Of a stretch of DNA of 64,000 bases, positions 1 through 10,816 are shown in pieces. The stretch covers positions 8,618,001 to 8,682,000 of the forward strand of contig CM053813.1 in assembly GCA_028671895.1 (NCBI GenBank). Reading direction: 5' to 3'. The notes under the pieces were generated by a model that saw nothing but the letters and a program-made list of their open reading frames with translations, was not told the origin of the DNA and searched no databases. Both the position numbers and the translations under genes were made by a program. Origin of the DNA: Oenanthe sinensis. Its lineage: Eukaryota > Streptophyta > Magnoliopsida > Apiales > Apiaceae. Each line of letters begins with the position of its first letter. Positions within the stretch are counted from its first letter, which is position 1.

Positions 1-799
1 ATTAAACCTTTCGTGAATAATGTTCCATGTAATATAATCCCTTTAACCTTATATTATAGATCAAACTCGAGGCATGTATAGTGTCATCCTCTTCAGCATT
101 TAATCTCGGTTTCCTTGATCAATGAGTAGACTATTTAAACAAATCAATATTTGAGCATGGCCATGCATTTCATAGTCTCACTCAATCAAGAGGCCTATAA
201 TATCACTCCTAGAATTGGAGGGTTAAATCATATATCTATCATTCATATTCCTCATACGATTCATAACATACCCAATGTTCACCTTTATCATTACCCGGTT
301 AAAGGTAACTTTGAGTGTAATCAAAGTATATTAATTCTCGTATAGAAATATAATGATTTCAAGTCAGAGGATCATTACATCATTATTACAGTGAGATTTC
401 TTATGACACTTATTAACATGTAAAATCTCACGGCGGGTCTTTCCAGTGTCATGTATTGATACATACACTTATGTTCTTGACTTTAGTATCACCATACCTA
501 TGACCAATGAGATGTGGTCATCTGTCAACAAACATACTAGTCTTATTGCATTATTACTGTCCTTAAATAATAATACTTGACTAGGGAATTTTAGGAATAA
601 ATACTTTTCATATAATCTCATTTTTAAGTCACATACTTAAAGATATATATTACGTATTAATATTCCAAGGACATTTATTATTCTTTCAATTTATGACATA
701 GTAAATAAAGATATAATAAATATTAATTAAATAATCACATAACATAATTGTTTTCAATAAAACATTAAAATTATTGTCTCTAGGACACCAATACTAACA
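1..799 (-). repeat. 3' LTR of the copia element (partial)
   Basis: Nearly identical to 11600-12399. It ends on the plus strand in AACA, which is TGTT read on the element strand, directly beside the polypurine tract at 800-810. The outer part, corresponding to 10817-11599, lies before the window. The small open frame near 151-345 recurs in every LTR copy and is not a gene. Confidence 0.93.
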
Positions 800-810
800 A
801 TCTCCCACTT
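800..810 (-). other. Polypurine tract of the copia element
   Basis: On the element strand this reads AAGTGGGAGAT immediately before the LTR start TGTTAG. It is the expected primer for plus-strand DNA synthesis and fixes the inner edge of the 3' LTR. Confidence 0.85.
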
Positions 811-813
811 GTA

Positions 814-2652
814 CTAGAGCCAATCTCTCATGTATCTAATACCCATGGAATTAGTATGACCTTCATGCTTCTGCTGCGACAAAGACTTAGTCAGTGGGTC
901 TGCATTATTCTTATTAGTATGCACTTTTCATATATGTATATCTCCTTGATCATTAATCTCATTAATTAGGTGATATCTCCTAAGTACATCCCCAAACAGC
1001 CTCTTTGGTTGCTTCACAAGCATCAATATACTCATGCTCTATTGTACAATCAACAACTGTCTCTGTTATGAGTCATTCCAGCATACAACATCTCCATTTA
1101 GACAAAACACAAATCCAGACTGATAAATCGAATCATCCTTGTCAGTCTGGAAACTAGCGTTGGTGTAACCTTTTACATCCAGTTTTTCTTCTCCTCCATA
1201 TACCAAGAATTGATCTTTAGGCCTCTTCAGGTACTTAAGAATATTCTTGACTGCCGTCCAGTGACCTTCACCTAGATTAGACTGCTATTTACTCGTCATG
1301 CTCAAAGCATACGAGACATCAGAACGAGTACATATCATTGAATACATTATAAAACCAATTGTTGAAGCATATGGAACTTTACTCATACGGTCCTTATCAT
1401 CCAATGATTTAGAACTGTTATTTTTTGAGATCGATATCCTATGAAAAATCGGGACAAATCCCCTTTTTGCATCTTGCATCCCAAATCGATGTAAAACTTT
1501 GTCAATGTATCTACTCTGACTTAGGCCGATCATTCTTCTTGATCTATCTCTATAGATCCTGATACCTAAAATATAGGTTGCTTCACCTAAGTCTTTCATT
1601 GAGAAATTCTTACTCAACCAAGTCTTAACAACCTATAAAAAAGGAATGTCATTCCCTATTATTAATATATCATCAACATATAATACTAAGAATGCCACAT
1701 TGCTTCCACTAACCTTCTTGTAAACACATGGTTCATCTTCATTTTGAATAAACCCAAACTCTTTGACGGTTTCATCAAAATGGATGTTCCATCTCCTCGA
1801 GGCTTGTTTCAATCCATAAATGGATCGACGCAACTTACATACCTTTCCAGCATCCATTGGATCAACAAAACCTTCAGGCTGTGTCATGTACACATCCACA
1901 TCTTCTTCAAGGCTCCCATTTAAGAAAGCGGTTTTGACATCCATTTGCCAGATTTCATAGTCATGGTAAGCAGCTATAGCAAGCAAAATCCTGATGGACT
2001 TGACCATAGCCACTGGTGAAAAGGTTTCATCATAGTCAATACCATGAGTTTGCTTGAAACTTTTTCACATCAATCGTGCTTTATAGGTCTATACGTTACT
2101 ATCCATGTCGGTCTTCTTTTTGAAAACCCACTTGCACCCTATAGGTTTTACCCCTTCAGGTGGATCAACCAAAGTCCAAACTTGATTAGTATACATGGAT
2201 TACATCTCAGATTTCATGGCATCCAACCATCTCTTAGATTCTGGAGTGTTCATAGCGTCTTGATACGTGAGAGGCTCATCTTCATCCACAAGTATCACAT
2301 CACCATCTTGAGTAAAGAGAAATCCATAATATCTCTCGGGCTCATGGTGAATCCTACCAGACCTACGAACAACCTGTGTTTCCTGAGCAGTATTGTTTTC
2401 TTGTACATACTGCTCAGGTTCCTCCATTGGTTCATTGTTATCATGTGGGTCTCGAATTTCATCGAGATCTATTATCCTCCCACTGTCTTTCTTAGACAAC
2501 ATTTTTCTTTCAAGGAACACTATAGTTCGAGCAACAAACATTTTGTTCTCTGAATGATTATAGAAAGAATAACCCTTTGTTTTAATTGGGTATCCCACAA
2601 AATTACATTTTTCTGATTTAGGTCCTAGCTTGTCAGAAGTTAGACGTTTCAC
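814..2652 (-). pseudogene. Copia reverse transcriptase and RNase H, broken
   Basis: Read on the minus strand, 2652-2200 holds the integrase-RT linker (GPKSEKCNFVGYP, RRSGRIHHEPERYYGF). The segment 2013-1633 is the RT core with QMDVKTAFLNGSLEEDV, SIYGLKQASRRWN and the catalytic LYVDDILIIGND. The segment 1617-1285 continues with DLGEATYILGIRI and PYASTIGFIMYSMICTRSDV. The last piece (about 900-814) ends in ADPLTKSLSQQKHEGH and MRDWL before a stop at 814-816, typical of the RNase H end of this clade. At least three breaks (near 2200, 2020 and 1620-1630) and a degraded stretch around 900-1284 prevent a functional polyprotein. The YVDD motif itself is intact. Confidence 0.9.
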
Positions 2653-2662
2653 AAATTCCTCA

Positions 2663-3176
2663 CATCCCTAAAGTTTCATAAATGACATGCTATGACGTTT
2701 CTCAGCCCATATCTCATACGGAGTCTTCTGAACCATTTTAGTAGGAACTCGGTTAAGTGTATAAGCAGCCATCTCCAGGGCGTAGCCCCAGAAACTAATT
2801 GGAAGATCTGCATGACTTATCATCGATCGCACCATGTCCAATAAAGTATGATTCCTCATCTCAGAAAATCCGTTCCATTGTGGGGTTCCGGGAGGAGTGA
2901 GTTGTGATACAATACCAAACTCTTTTAATAAACTTTTAAATTCATGGCTTAAGTATTCACCTCCACGATCAGATCGTAGAGTCTTAATTCTTCCTCTAGT
3001 TTGCTTTTCTACTTCAACTTTGTATTCTTTGAACTTTTCAAAAGAATCAGATTTATTCTTCATAAGATACACATATCCATATCTACTAAAATCATCAGTA
3101 AACGTGATAAAGTAGTAAAAGTCACCTCTTGCCATAGTACGCATAGAACCACATACATCACTATGTATAAGGCCCT
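2663..3176 (-). pseudogene. Copia integrase core, broken
   Basis: The frame contains the DDE-type core: FITFTDDFSRYGYVYLM (first Asp), TLRSDRGGEYLSHEF (second Asp) and PQWNGFSEMRNHTLLDMVRS (Glu), then LPISFWGYALEMAAYTLNRVP and TPYEIWAEKRHSMSFMKL. All three acidic residues are present, although the usual ERRN after the Glu has become EMRN. The frame opens after a frameshift near 3177 relative to the upstream Cys-rich segment. It stops at about 2665, where the second copy (12400-13536) has Trp instead of a TAG stop. Confidence 0.9.
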
Positions 3177-4019
3177 TTCACCTTGTCCAATGAAAGGAGT
3201 TTTAGTCATTTTTCCAATGAGACAAGGGTCGCATGCTTCGTATGATCCAAAGTCAAACTTATCCAAGTATCCATCTTTATGTAACTTGGAAATGCGCTTC
3301 TTATTTATATAGCCTAAATGACAGTGCCAGAGGTATGTTTGATTTGAGTCATTAGTTTTAAGACGTTTGTTATTCACATTATAGATAGGGGTGTCTAAAT
3401 CAAGAACATATAAACTGTTAAATAAACGTGCAACCCCATAGGTAACATTATTCAAAGAAAAGAAACAACTATTTTTCTGAATTAAAAATGCAAAACCTTT
3501 CTTGTCCAAACAAGAAACCGAAATAATATTTCTGCAAATTGCAGGCACGTAAAAACAATTCTCAAGTTCTAAAATAAGCCCAGTAGGCAATGATAAATAA
3601 TAAGTCCTTACAGCTAAAGCAGCAACCTTTGCTCCATTGCCAACTCGTAGGTTGACCTCTCCTTTAGCCAAAGTCCTACTCCTTTGTAGTTCCTGTACAT
3701 TTATACAAATGTGAGAACCACATCCATTATCCAATACCCATGATGTAGAAGTAGACAAATTGACCTCTATAACATAAATACCTGAATCAGAAGCTTGACC
3801 AGCCTTCTTCTTCTTCAAATCCTCCAAATAAGCATGACAGTTTCTCTTCCAATGACCTGGTTTACCACAATAGTGACAATCACCCTTTGTAACAGCACCC
3901 TTAGGCTTTAAAGCCTGTTTGGGATTAGTCTTTGGTTTGGGACCAGAAGCAGATCTAATCTTCTTCTTTCCCTTCCATTTGCCTTTCCTATTAGCCTTAC
4001 CTTTGTTATCTACCATCAA
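3177..4019 (-). pseudogene. Copia gag C-terminus, protease and GAG-pre-integrase domain
   Basis: A basic stretch rich in Lys and Gly leads to a CCHC zinc knuckle, CHYCGKPGHWKRNC, for RNA binding. The aspartic protease motif reads WVLDNGCGSHIC. The family normally has Asp-Thr-Gly, so the catalytic Thr is replaced by Asn and protease activity is doubtful. LWHCHLGYINKKRISKLHKDG and CDPCLIGKMTKTPF are the His/Cys elements before integrase. Past GQGERA the frame is lost by a small deletion, and the rest of the open frame down to 3060 is out-of-frame noise. The same frameshift occurs in the copy at 12400-13536. Confidence 0.88.
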
Positions 4020-4642
4020 TATGGCAGAAGTTCAGCCTTTTTCATGTTAGTTTCAGCAGTTCGTAACATGGCCAACAATTCAGGGGGTGTTTTGTCTATC
4101 TCATTCATATTGTAGTTCATAACAAAATAAGTATAATTGTTGTTCAAAGATTGCAAGATCAAGTCAATCTGAGCTTCCAGACCAATCGGGAAACCCAAAG
4201 TATCAAGATACTCAATATAACCTATCATTTTTAGAACATGTGGTTGAACAGGTTTACGCTCTCCCTGTTTACAAGCATACAATGCTTTGCTCGTGTCGAA
4301 CCTTTCTTGACGAGCCTGTCCCTCAAACATTATTTAAAGGTGTTCAATCATATCATAAGCATCCATATGCTCATGTTGTTTTTGAAGCTCAGCACTCATG
4401 GTTGCCAGCATGAGACGCTCAACATCATTCGCATCATCAACATGCTTCTGATAAGCATTTTGCTGAACACGAGTTGCCTTCTCAGCAGGAGGAGCAGTTG
4501 AAGGAATTTCAATGACGTGAAGCTTTCGCTCCTGCCTGAGGTCAATCCTCAAATTCCTATACCAATCAAGGAAGTTAGTTCATGTCAGCTTGTACTTCTC
4601 AAGGGTTGCTCTCACAGAGAAGTTATTTGTGTTGTTTGCCAT
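4016..4642 (-). pseudogene. Copia gag N-terminal part, with in-frame stops
   Basis: The likely start is the ATG whose complement is at 4640-4642, beginning MANNTNNF. It is followed by the capsid-type word NFLDWYRNLRIDL, which in this lineage follows KLNG or KLTG. Here a TGA replaces the Gly codon. Further stops or breaks separate the pieces at 4552-4334 (HVDDANDVERLMLATMSAEL) and 4330-4016 (LGFPIGLEAQIDLILQSLNN, FVMNYNMNEIDKTPPELLAML). These are the UBN2-type gag words of copia elements. No intact gag can be made from this copy. Confidence 0.82.
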
Positions 4643-4716
4643 TAAATATCTACAATGTTTAAAATGCATATTAGTTAGTTGCAGAAGTTTAATTATGTTC
4701 AAGTGATTATCATATA
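4643..4716 (-). other. Copia leader, portion next to gag
   Basis: A short non-coding stretch of the copia leader left of the solo LTR insertion. It ends in the target duplication ATATA at 4712-4716, which recurs at 8865-8869. Confidence 0.6.
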
Positions 4717-7700
4717 TGTAACGATCGAGACATTTATATATATTTGATTAATATGAGTTATAGCATTTATGTGTTCCAATGTGACAAGAGGTGATATGTG
4801 GTCTTTTTATATGTCTAATTGACTGCTTGTTTGATCGCATTGTGTTTAAGTACTTTAATTAAGTGAGTAATTGATTTTCCATGCTTAATTGAGTAACTGT
4901 TTGATTTTTATAAAATTATTGGTGTGTCCAATAATTATGAAATTTTATATGTAGCTTCTATGTGATTTTAGAGACTTTCTAAAAATAGTGATGTATTTAA
5001 TTCTAGTCCCAGTGATTTTATATAAATCTTTTATTCCTGTTTTATTCTAGAGATATTACTCTTCTAAATTCCATATCTAATTATTGGAATGTCCAAAAAT
5101 CATGAAACCTTTTCCAAAATGTTCCTTATTTATTCTAGGGCTGTTTAAAAAATAAAAGTTTATTTTATTTGAGCCCAAAATTATTTTTATGAATTTTCTA
5201 CTCTCATTTTCTATTTCTGTGCTAAAACTTCAAAGATTTTTAGTTAATTATTTATTTACCAGAAAAATATTTCAAAACTATGGGGGAGCTCCTAAATTCG
5301 TATTATTTATTTTAAAAATATAAAACTCATTTTTGTACCTTATTTCTCTAAAAATTCGAATTAGTAATTATTTTTAATTCAGAAATCGGGATTGTGAAAT
5401 TACAAATATACCCCCGTCTTTGTTTTGTCAAAAGCCACCGCCCACTTTCATTTTCTTTGTTCTGCACTCTTGTTTTCAGGTCGGGTCCTTGTCTCTCTTC
5501 CGCGATTCTTTATCCCCATTAATTTCTATGTCATTTTGCTTATAGTTAATTGATTGATGCTAGAAATTGTTTGGTTCTTGTGTGTTTCCTCTCTCGAACC
5601 TTGCATGTAACCGTATATATATGTGTATATATGTGCTGCGTGTATGTGTTACTCGAATGGTAGAGTTGCATGCAAGGATTTGTAATGACATATCTATGTT
5701 CCGAAGCTTGGATTTGTGTTGTAATCGATTTTTGGTGAAGCTTCGTGGAAGGAAGCTCTGAAACGAGTACCCCCAAAGCTTTACCCCACCGGCAGTGAAC
5801 CTCCGGTGAGCCGGTGGAAGGGCTATGATGGTACACCTGAGCCTAAGACCCCTTAATTACCAGTCTATGTTTATGTTTCGATGTTAGTTGTTTATTGCGA
5901 GTTGCATGCTAGTTTGCCGAATGGAATTGATATTGTTCAACCGGAATTGTGATGCCTTACTCTGATTCTTGTTGCTGCCTTGTTAATGGCTATGGTATAT
6001 GTTAAAATCTAGCTTTCGATGGTTGCATGTAGAGATTTTTAACTTTACTGGATTTTTCGAACTATATGTATAATTATGCTTTGTAATGAATTAGTACATG
6101 CATATTAGTGGGGGTTTGATATTAATTATTTTAATTGAAGCTATTCGAATAATGTATGAATTGTTTTATTTAATTAGTTGAGTTGTGGAGGTTTTTGAAT
6201 TGTTAAGGGATGGAGTGAATTTTCGAATATATTATGTTCGAAATGGGATTAATGGCAACATAAGCTTGAAGTAATTGATGCTAATTGCCATGCCTAGTTA
6301 ATGAACTGATTGCTTGGGTAATTGTAGGTAGTGATTCGAATGAGATATGAAAGATTGTGAATAGATTGCTCGAAGTAGTAACTATACAATTGTGTTAGTG
6401 AGTTGTGTTAATTGTTATGATTGAATAGTAGATTTTCTAGTTAGGCTCATATATATAATTATGTTCGAAAATGTTAAGATGTAAAGAGTAGATTGAGTTT
6501 GTAGATTGATTAGTATGTGGTTAATTGAGATATATTATATGTAGTTAACTTTGGTGATGTTAATTATATAACTTCTATAGACATTGCTTTATTAGACATG
6601 AAATTGGTAATATAATATGAGTAACTGATTGTGTATAATTGACTTTGATGTTTGGTTGTGTCGGTTGTATTCCGACAGGTAGCTCCAATTACAGGGGAAG
6701 TGCTGCCAAAATTTCTAAAAACTAAAATGATTTCGTAAAACACTATTGGCACACCACTTCTGTATAGGAAATGCTATCAGTCAGGAATGCTGTGAATGAT
6801 ATAATTGTCTATGTGCTACTTGCTTGCCAGTATAGAAGTGATTATATAGTAGAGTATGTCTGCAGTAGATTATACATATCGAAAGGGTAGAATAGTTAGA
6901 CGTTAAAGTGAACGTCGAAAGTGTATAAGTTTCTGATATAGTACTATTTATGTGTAGCTACGAAAGACGTTGAGGTGAAGGACAAGGGGAAAGCTAAAGT
7001 AGAGAATTAGTGTCTGGTGTAGGCGATCTACCTGTTCAGCAGCTGTAGCATTCCTTTTTAAGGCAAGTAACTACTGCCTAATCTCTTTTAACTTAAGCGC
7101 TATTTATAAAGTGCTTTATGACCCTGCAACTATGTTACCTTATTTAAACTGTTTTAAGCTATAGCCTACCTTACTTTAATTGTTTTACTTAAACTGCAAC
7201 CTTATACCAGTCTTTAATTGCACTTTAACATTTTCAATCCCTGAACTGCTACTGACAACCTATAAACTAGTTTTAAAAATCTTAAACCAGTGACTTTGAA
7301 CTATGACTTATATCCGCACCATGTTTCCTTAATTATGGTTATTTGAACCTTAATTCTGAACTTACCCCGTTGCTATTGTCTAACTACTGTTACAATTAAA
7401 TACCTTACCACTGTTTTCGAAACAACTGTTATACTTATGAATTGACCCTGCAACCCGACTTTACAACTTTAACTTGTTTTTGATTCCCAGTTCATGATTT
7501 CAGCTTACCTTATTACAACATAGACTTGTTTTGAGATTTATCCTGGAATAAAATTTACCTCTGTCTAATGATCTTAAAAATGGATTTAAATATGGAATCC
7601 GACTTTCAAGAAGTCTTTTTCATCAAATGATTTGGTAACTTTAAAAAGAAAAGTTTTGGTTATTATAGGAATTCCGATCAAAATGGTTTCTGCGGATTCC

Positions 7701-7943
7701 TATAGGTTGGAGGCGTAAGAGGCCGAGTGACGCCGGTCCAGCACTTTTTATGTGAAGACTATAATGAGATAGTCAATGGCTATAATGAGATAGCCCAAGG
7801 CCAATGGCAATAAGTGCCTTTATGAGTACTCTTTATGTCCAGAGGGACTTTAGTCCGTTATGGGGACTTTACGTGGCTGATCACCCGTATTGTCTGGCGT
7901 TGTGAGAAAACTTCAACCAAAATGAATGGTTTCTAATCAGTAA

Positions 7944-8070
7944 AGGTCCTAATGAGAGGACAGTTTTTATAAATGATTTGAAAAGCAAGGTCCTAATGAG
8001 AGGACAGTTTTATAAAATGTTTTGAAAGAATCAGTCCTAATGAAAGAACAGTTTTATACAAATGGACTTT
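7944..8070 (+). repeat. Three tandem units inside the solo LTR
   Basis: Three units of about 43 bp each contain GTCCTAATGA-GAGGACAGTTTT (third unit GAAAGAACAGTTTT) followed by a TTTGAAA-rich spacer. They lie in the middle of the LTR and are probably replication-slippage products. Confidence 0.75.
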
Positions 8071-8510
8071 GAAATGATTAGTAATGAATAATGAAATGCC
8101 TTGTTATAACCTACCATATACAGCTTCAATTATCAGATATACCTTGATTTGACTTGTTTGAATTGTTATACATTATTTCCTGTTATCCATCTAACCCTAC
8201 AGATTACTCCTATACTTGCAATTGATTATTACTTTCCAGTTTCTTATTTACTTTGCACCAGTTATTGAAATCATTTAACCCTGCCAGTGGATTTATAAAA
8301 GAAAGTTTTGCGAGTAATGAATACCCTGACTAGAATTTTGATTACAATTATGGGACAATGAGGTCCAGCAATGATTTTAAAGCATGGTTTTGAGAAAAGA
8401 CTTTTTAAATCATATATAAGCCTGTAGAACTGTTTTTAACCTATATGGTTACTTGCTGAGCTTTTGTAGCTCATTCTTTTATTTTCTAACATCTACAGCT
8501 TCTGAGAATC

Positions 8511-8642
8511 ATGGTCCGTATTAAGCAGACTGCCAGGAAGAATATGTCATACATGAACTATGCTAGGCTGGCTGAGATTGAACAGGTAGGATCGAGGCAG
8601 AGTTGGAAGGAAAAGACTTTGTTTAGTCTTGTATTTTATTAG
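8511..8642 (+). CDS. Small LTR ORF (43 aa) with a histone H3 tail-like N-terminus
   Basis: The ORF starts ATG GTC CGT and begins MVRIKQTARKNMSYMNYA. Canonical H3 begins MARTKQTARKS, so eight of the first ten residues match. Twelve bases upstream lies a pyrimidine stretch ending TCTACAG that looks like a 3' splice site. The LTR at 61374-63805 has the same layout (CAG, 12 bases, ATG) with a more diverged start, MARLWRTSRKN. After residue 11 there is no further H3 similarity. It could be a leader ORF on the element's RNA, a captured H3 first-codon segment, or chance. There is no evidence that it is translated. Confidence 0.35.
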   Translation: MVRIKQTARKNMSYMNYARLAEIEQVGSRQSWKEKTLFSLVFY

Positions 8643-8864
8643 TAGATTTTGAGATGTTTCAGAAGTTGTAATACTATTTTGTTGCAGTAAATGTAAATAT
8701 AAATGAATGTAGTTGTGTGCTTGTTTCATACCATTACCTTGAAAGGTCCAGGCTAGTAGTCGGGGTCATATTTATGCGTATTTTCTATTATTGTTATTTA
8801 GGGTGCATGCATATAGAGTGTTAGTGACTCCCCGATCTAGACCCCGGATCGGGAGGGCGCTACA

Positions 8865-10803
8865 ATATACATTCATAATATATATCTCCCACTATTTTTA
8901 TCAAATCAATAGCCCTAACTATTAATTCGGAAAGCATTTCATTAAATCTTTCTAGTGAGCCAACATCCATATTTCATCCATGTTTTAAGATAGCGTTAGC
9001 TAATACACCAAAAACACGACTATTTAAGTAGACAACATTAGTCGATTATATCAAATATAACTCTTGGATAGTTTAGTGGAACAAAACTTGGTACACATTT
9101 ATCCAATAAATCTCACCAAACTCTATGTCTCTAAACCCACAATCCTATTGTGATGATTTAGTCAAGTTAGACCCAATGTTTCAACAAACTGTCACTTACT
9201 TATCACATCTTCCCATGATTGATAAAAGAACCTTGCTTTGGCAAACCCACTCCTTCTCAATCTAGATCTTGACGAGTATTAAACATTGGAAGGCATCCGA
9301 TTAACTTAATATGTATTTATGGATTTTAATGTTTATATGAACGATCATGATCTCATCATAAAGAGATTCTCAATTTTTCCTTGATCAAATAATCCATTTC
9401 AATATTCGTCAATGGTTCGATTTCTAGATCGTCGGAGAAGTCACAAGTGGTCTCACTTAAAATCCAACTTTCTTACGAATAATAATTCACTTTTGACAAA
9501 ATCTCCCCATATCAGAAAAAGAAAATTCATATTCAATACCGTGTTTCATAAACACAAGAATCTCATGATCATTTGTTTAATTTTAAAATCTTGAATCGTT
9601 ACAGATTTTATCTTTCTTAAGCAGGCATGACATGGGTGTCGTATCTAATACATATATCATTCCAACACATACATATCTACACATGCATTTATATACATAT
9701 ATGTATTGTGCGTAAATTAAACGTGTTTGGTTATGACCCCATCCTATGTGATATTTCCAGGCTAATGGAATTATCAAGGTCAATCTATGGTGGTTTCAAA
9801 TACTACACTATTACATATCTTTATCTTCTTCATTGTTCCATCATCTGGATTGCCTTCTATCTTCCTTGCTTCCAAGTCTCCATTGAAAAATTACATTGAA
9901 TAACAAATAAATCTATTCTAATGAAATTACAAGAAGAACTCGAGTTACATTCGAGATTAACAATTACAATGAATAAACGGCATGCAAGTCGTATTTAAAA
10001 ACCAAAACCATAAAACAAAACCACTATCATATGGGTATTTAGGCCATAACCATCCACCATGTTATCACATAACACATGTAATATATCTCAGATTATATAA
10101 ACATATCATATAATCATATATAATAAATTTCAAAATTTTAGAAAATCAAATAAATTTTATAAAATAATAAATCACCATTTCGGGGCCTGTAACTTTGTCA
10201 AACGGCTTACAGACGCGAAGCTGACTTTGTCAGTATTTCTCAGTGACACGATTTCAGTCAGAAAACACATATCGTTTACAAAAATCGGACACTGAACACA
10301 GATTTTAGAAAATCTACCGAAGCCGTTTTAGAATTCGTATCGAATACGATTCCCATAACAAGAACAAACATGTATTATATACATACAGCAATACACACAA
10401 TCATCCCATGATTATACAACACATGAATATCATATATTCAAAATTATATAAAACATATATATCAACATATAGTCATTGCATATCATATACTCCCTCCGTC
10501 CCGGCCAAATGTTTACATTTGGTCCGGGCACGGAGACCAAGGATAGTGGGTGTAATAGTGATTTTATTGTTAAAATAAATGAAGTAGTGGGTGTAATAGT
10601 GTAAAGTGTTGAAAAAGTGGAGTGAAGTAGTGGATGTAATAATATATTTATTGTTAAAAGTTACTATTTTTAGTAATGTAAAGAATTGGGTGGGACGTCC
10701 CAAAAAGGAAAGTGTAAAGAATTGGTTGGGACGGAGGGAGTATATGTTTACATACATCGAAAAACAGTTAAACACATAACCAAATCATCCCATTATACAC
10801 GTA
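8865..10803 (-). other. Untranslated leader of the copia element
   Basis: About 1.9 kb between gag and the primer site, resuming after the solo LTR with the duplicated ATATA. No domain or sustained coding frame is visible on either strand. Small open frames near 9412-9899 and 10473-10775 lack any motif. It contains a Stowaway MITE at 10490-10740. Confidence 0.7.
10490..10740. mobile_element. Stowaway-type MITE
   Basis: Terminal inverted repeats CTCCCTCCGTCCC at the left and GGGACGGAGGGAG at the right, each flanked by TA (10488-10489 and 10741-10742). The 251-bp length, the TA duplication and the terminal sequence match Stowaway (Tc1/mariner-derived) elements. The interior repeats a GTAGTGGGTGTAATAGTG-like unit. 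It has no coding capacity. Confidence 0.92.
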
Positions 10804-10815
10804 GCTCTGATGCCA
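10804..10815 (-). other. Primer binding site of the copia element
   Basis: On the element strand it reads TGGCATCAGAGC, one mismatch from TGGTATCAGAGC, the complement of the initiator Met-tRNA 3' end. It lies one base inside the 5' LTR end (CCCTTCA), fixing that LTR's boundary. Confidence 0.88.
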
Positions 10816-10816
10816 T

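Larger units (their letters stand above)
4717..8864 (+). mobile_element. Gypsy solo LTR with 5-bp target duplication
   Basis: It begins TGTAACGATCG and ends GGGAGGGCGCTACA, an imperfect terminal inverted pair. It is flanked by ATATA on both sides (4712-4716 and 8865-8869), so it is a precise insertion. At 4148 bp with no internal domains it is a solo LTR left by LTR-LTR recombination. The 3' third shares blocks with the LTR at 61374-63805: CTTGTTTCATACCAT, GGGGTCATAT, and GACTCCCCGATCT followed by GGGCG near the end. I infer a chromovirus (Tekay/Del-like) lineage from the TGTAACG start, the LTR length and the 3' end, but no pol is present to confirm it. Confidence 0.88.

Noticed and set aside
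151..345. 64-codon frame recurring identically at 11750-11944 and similarly at 13552-13746
   Set aside because: It lies inside copia LTRs, has no ATG at its start and no motif; its repetition reflects LTR copies, not a gene family.
5567..5836. Open frames on both strands near 5550-5840
   Set aside because: They lie inside the solo LTR, lack motifs and are not matched by a sustained frame in the related LTR.
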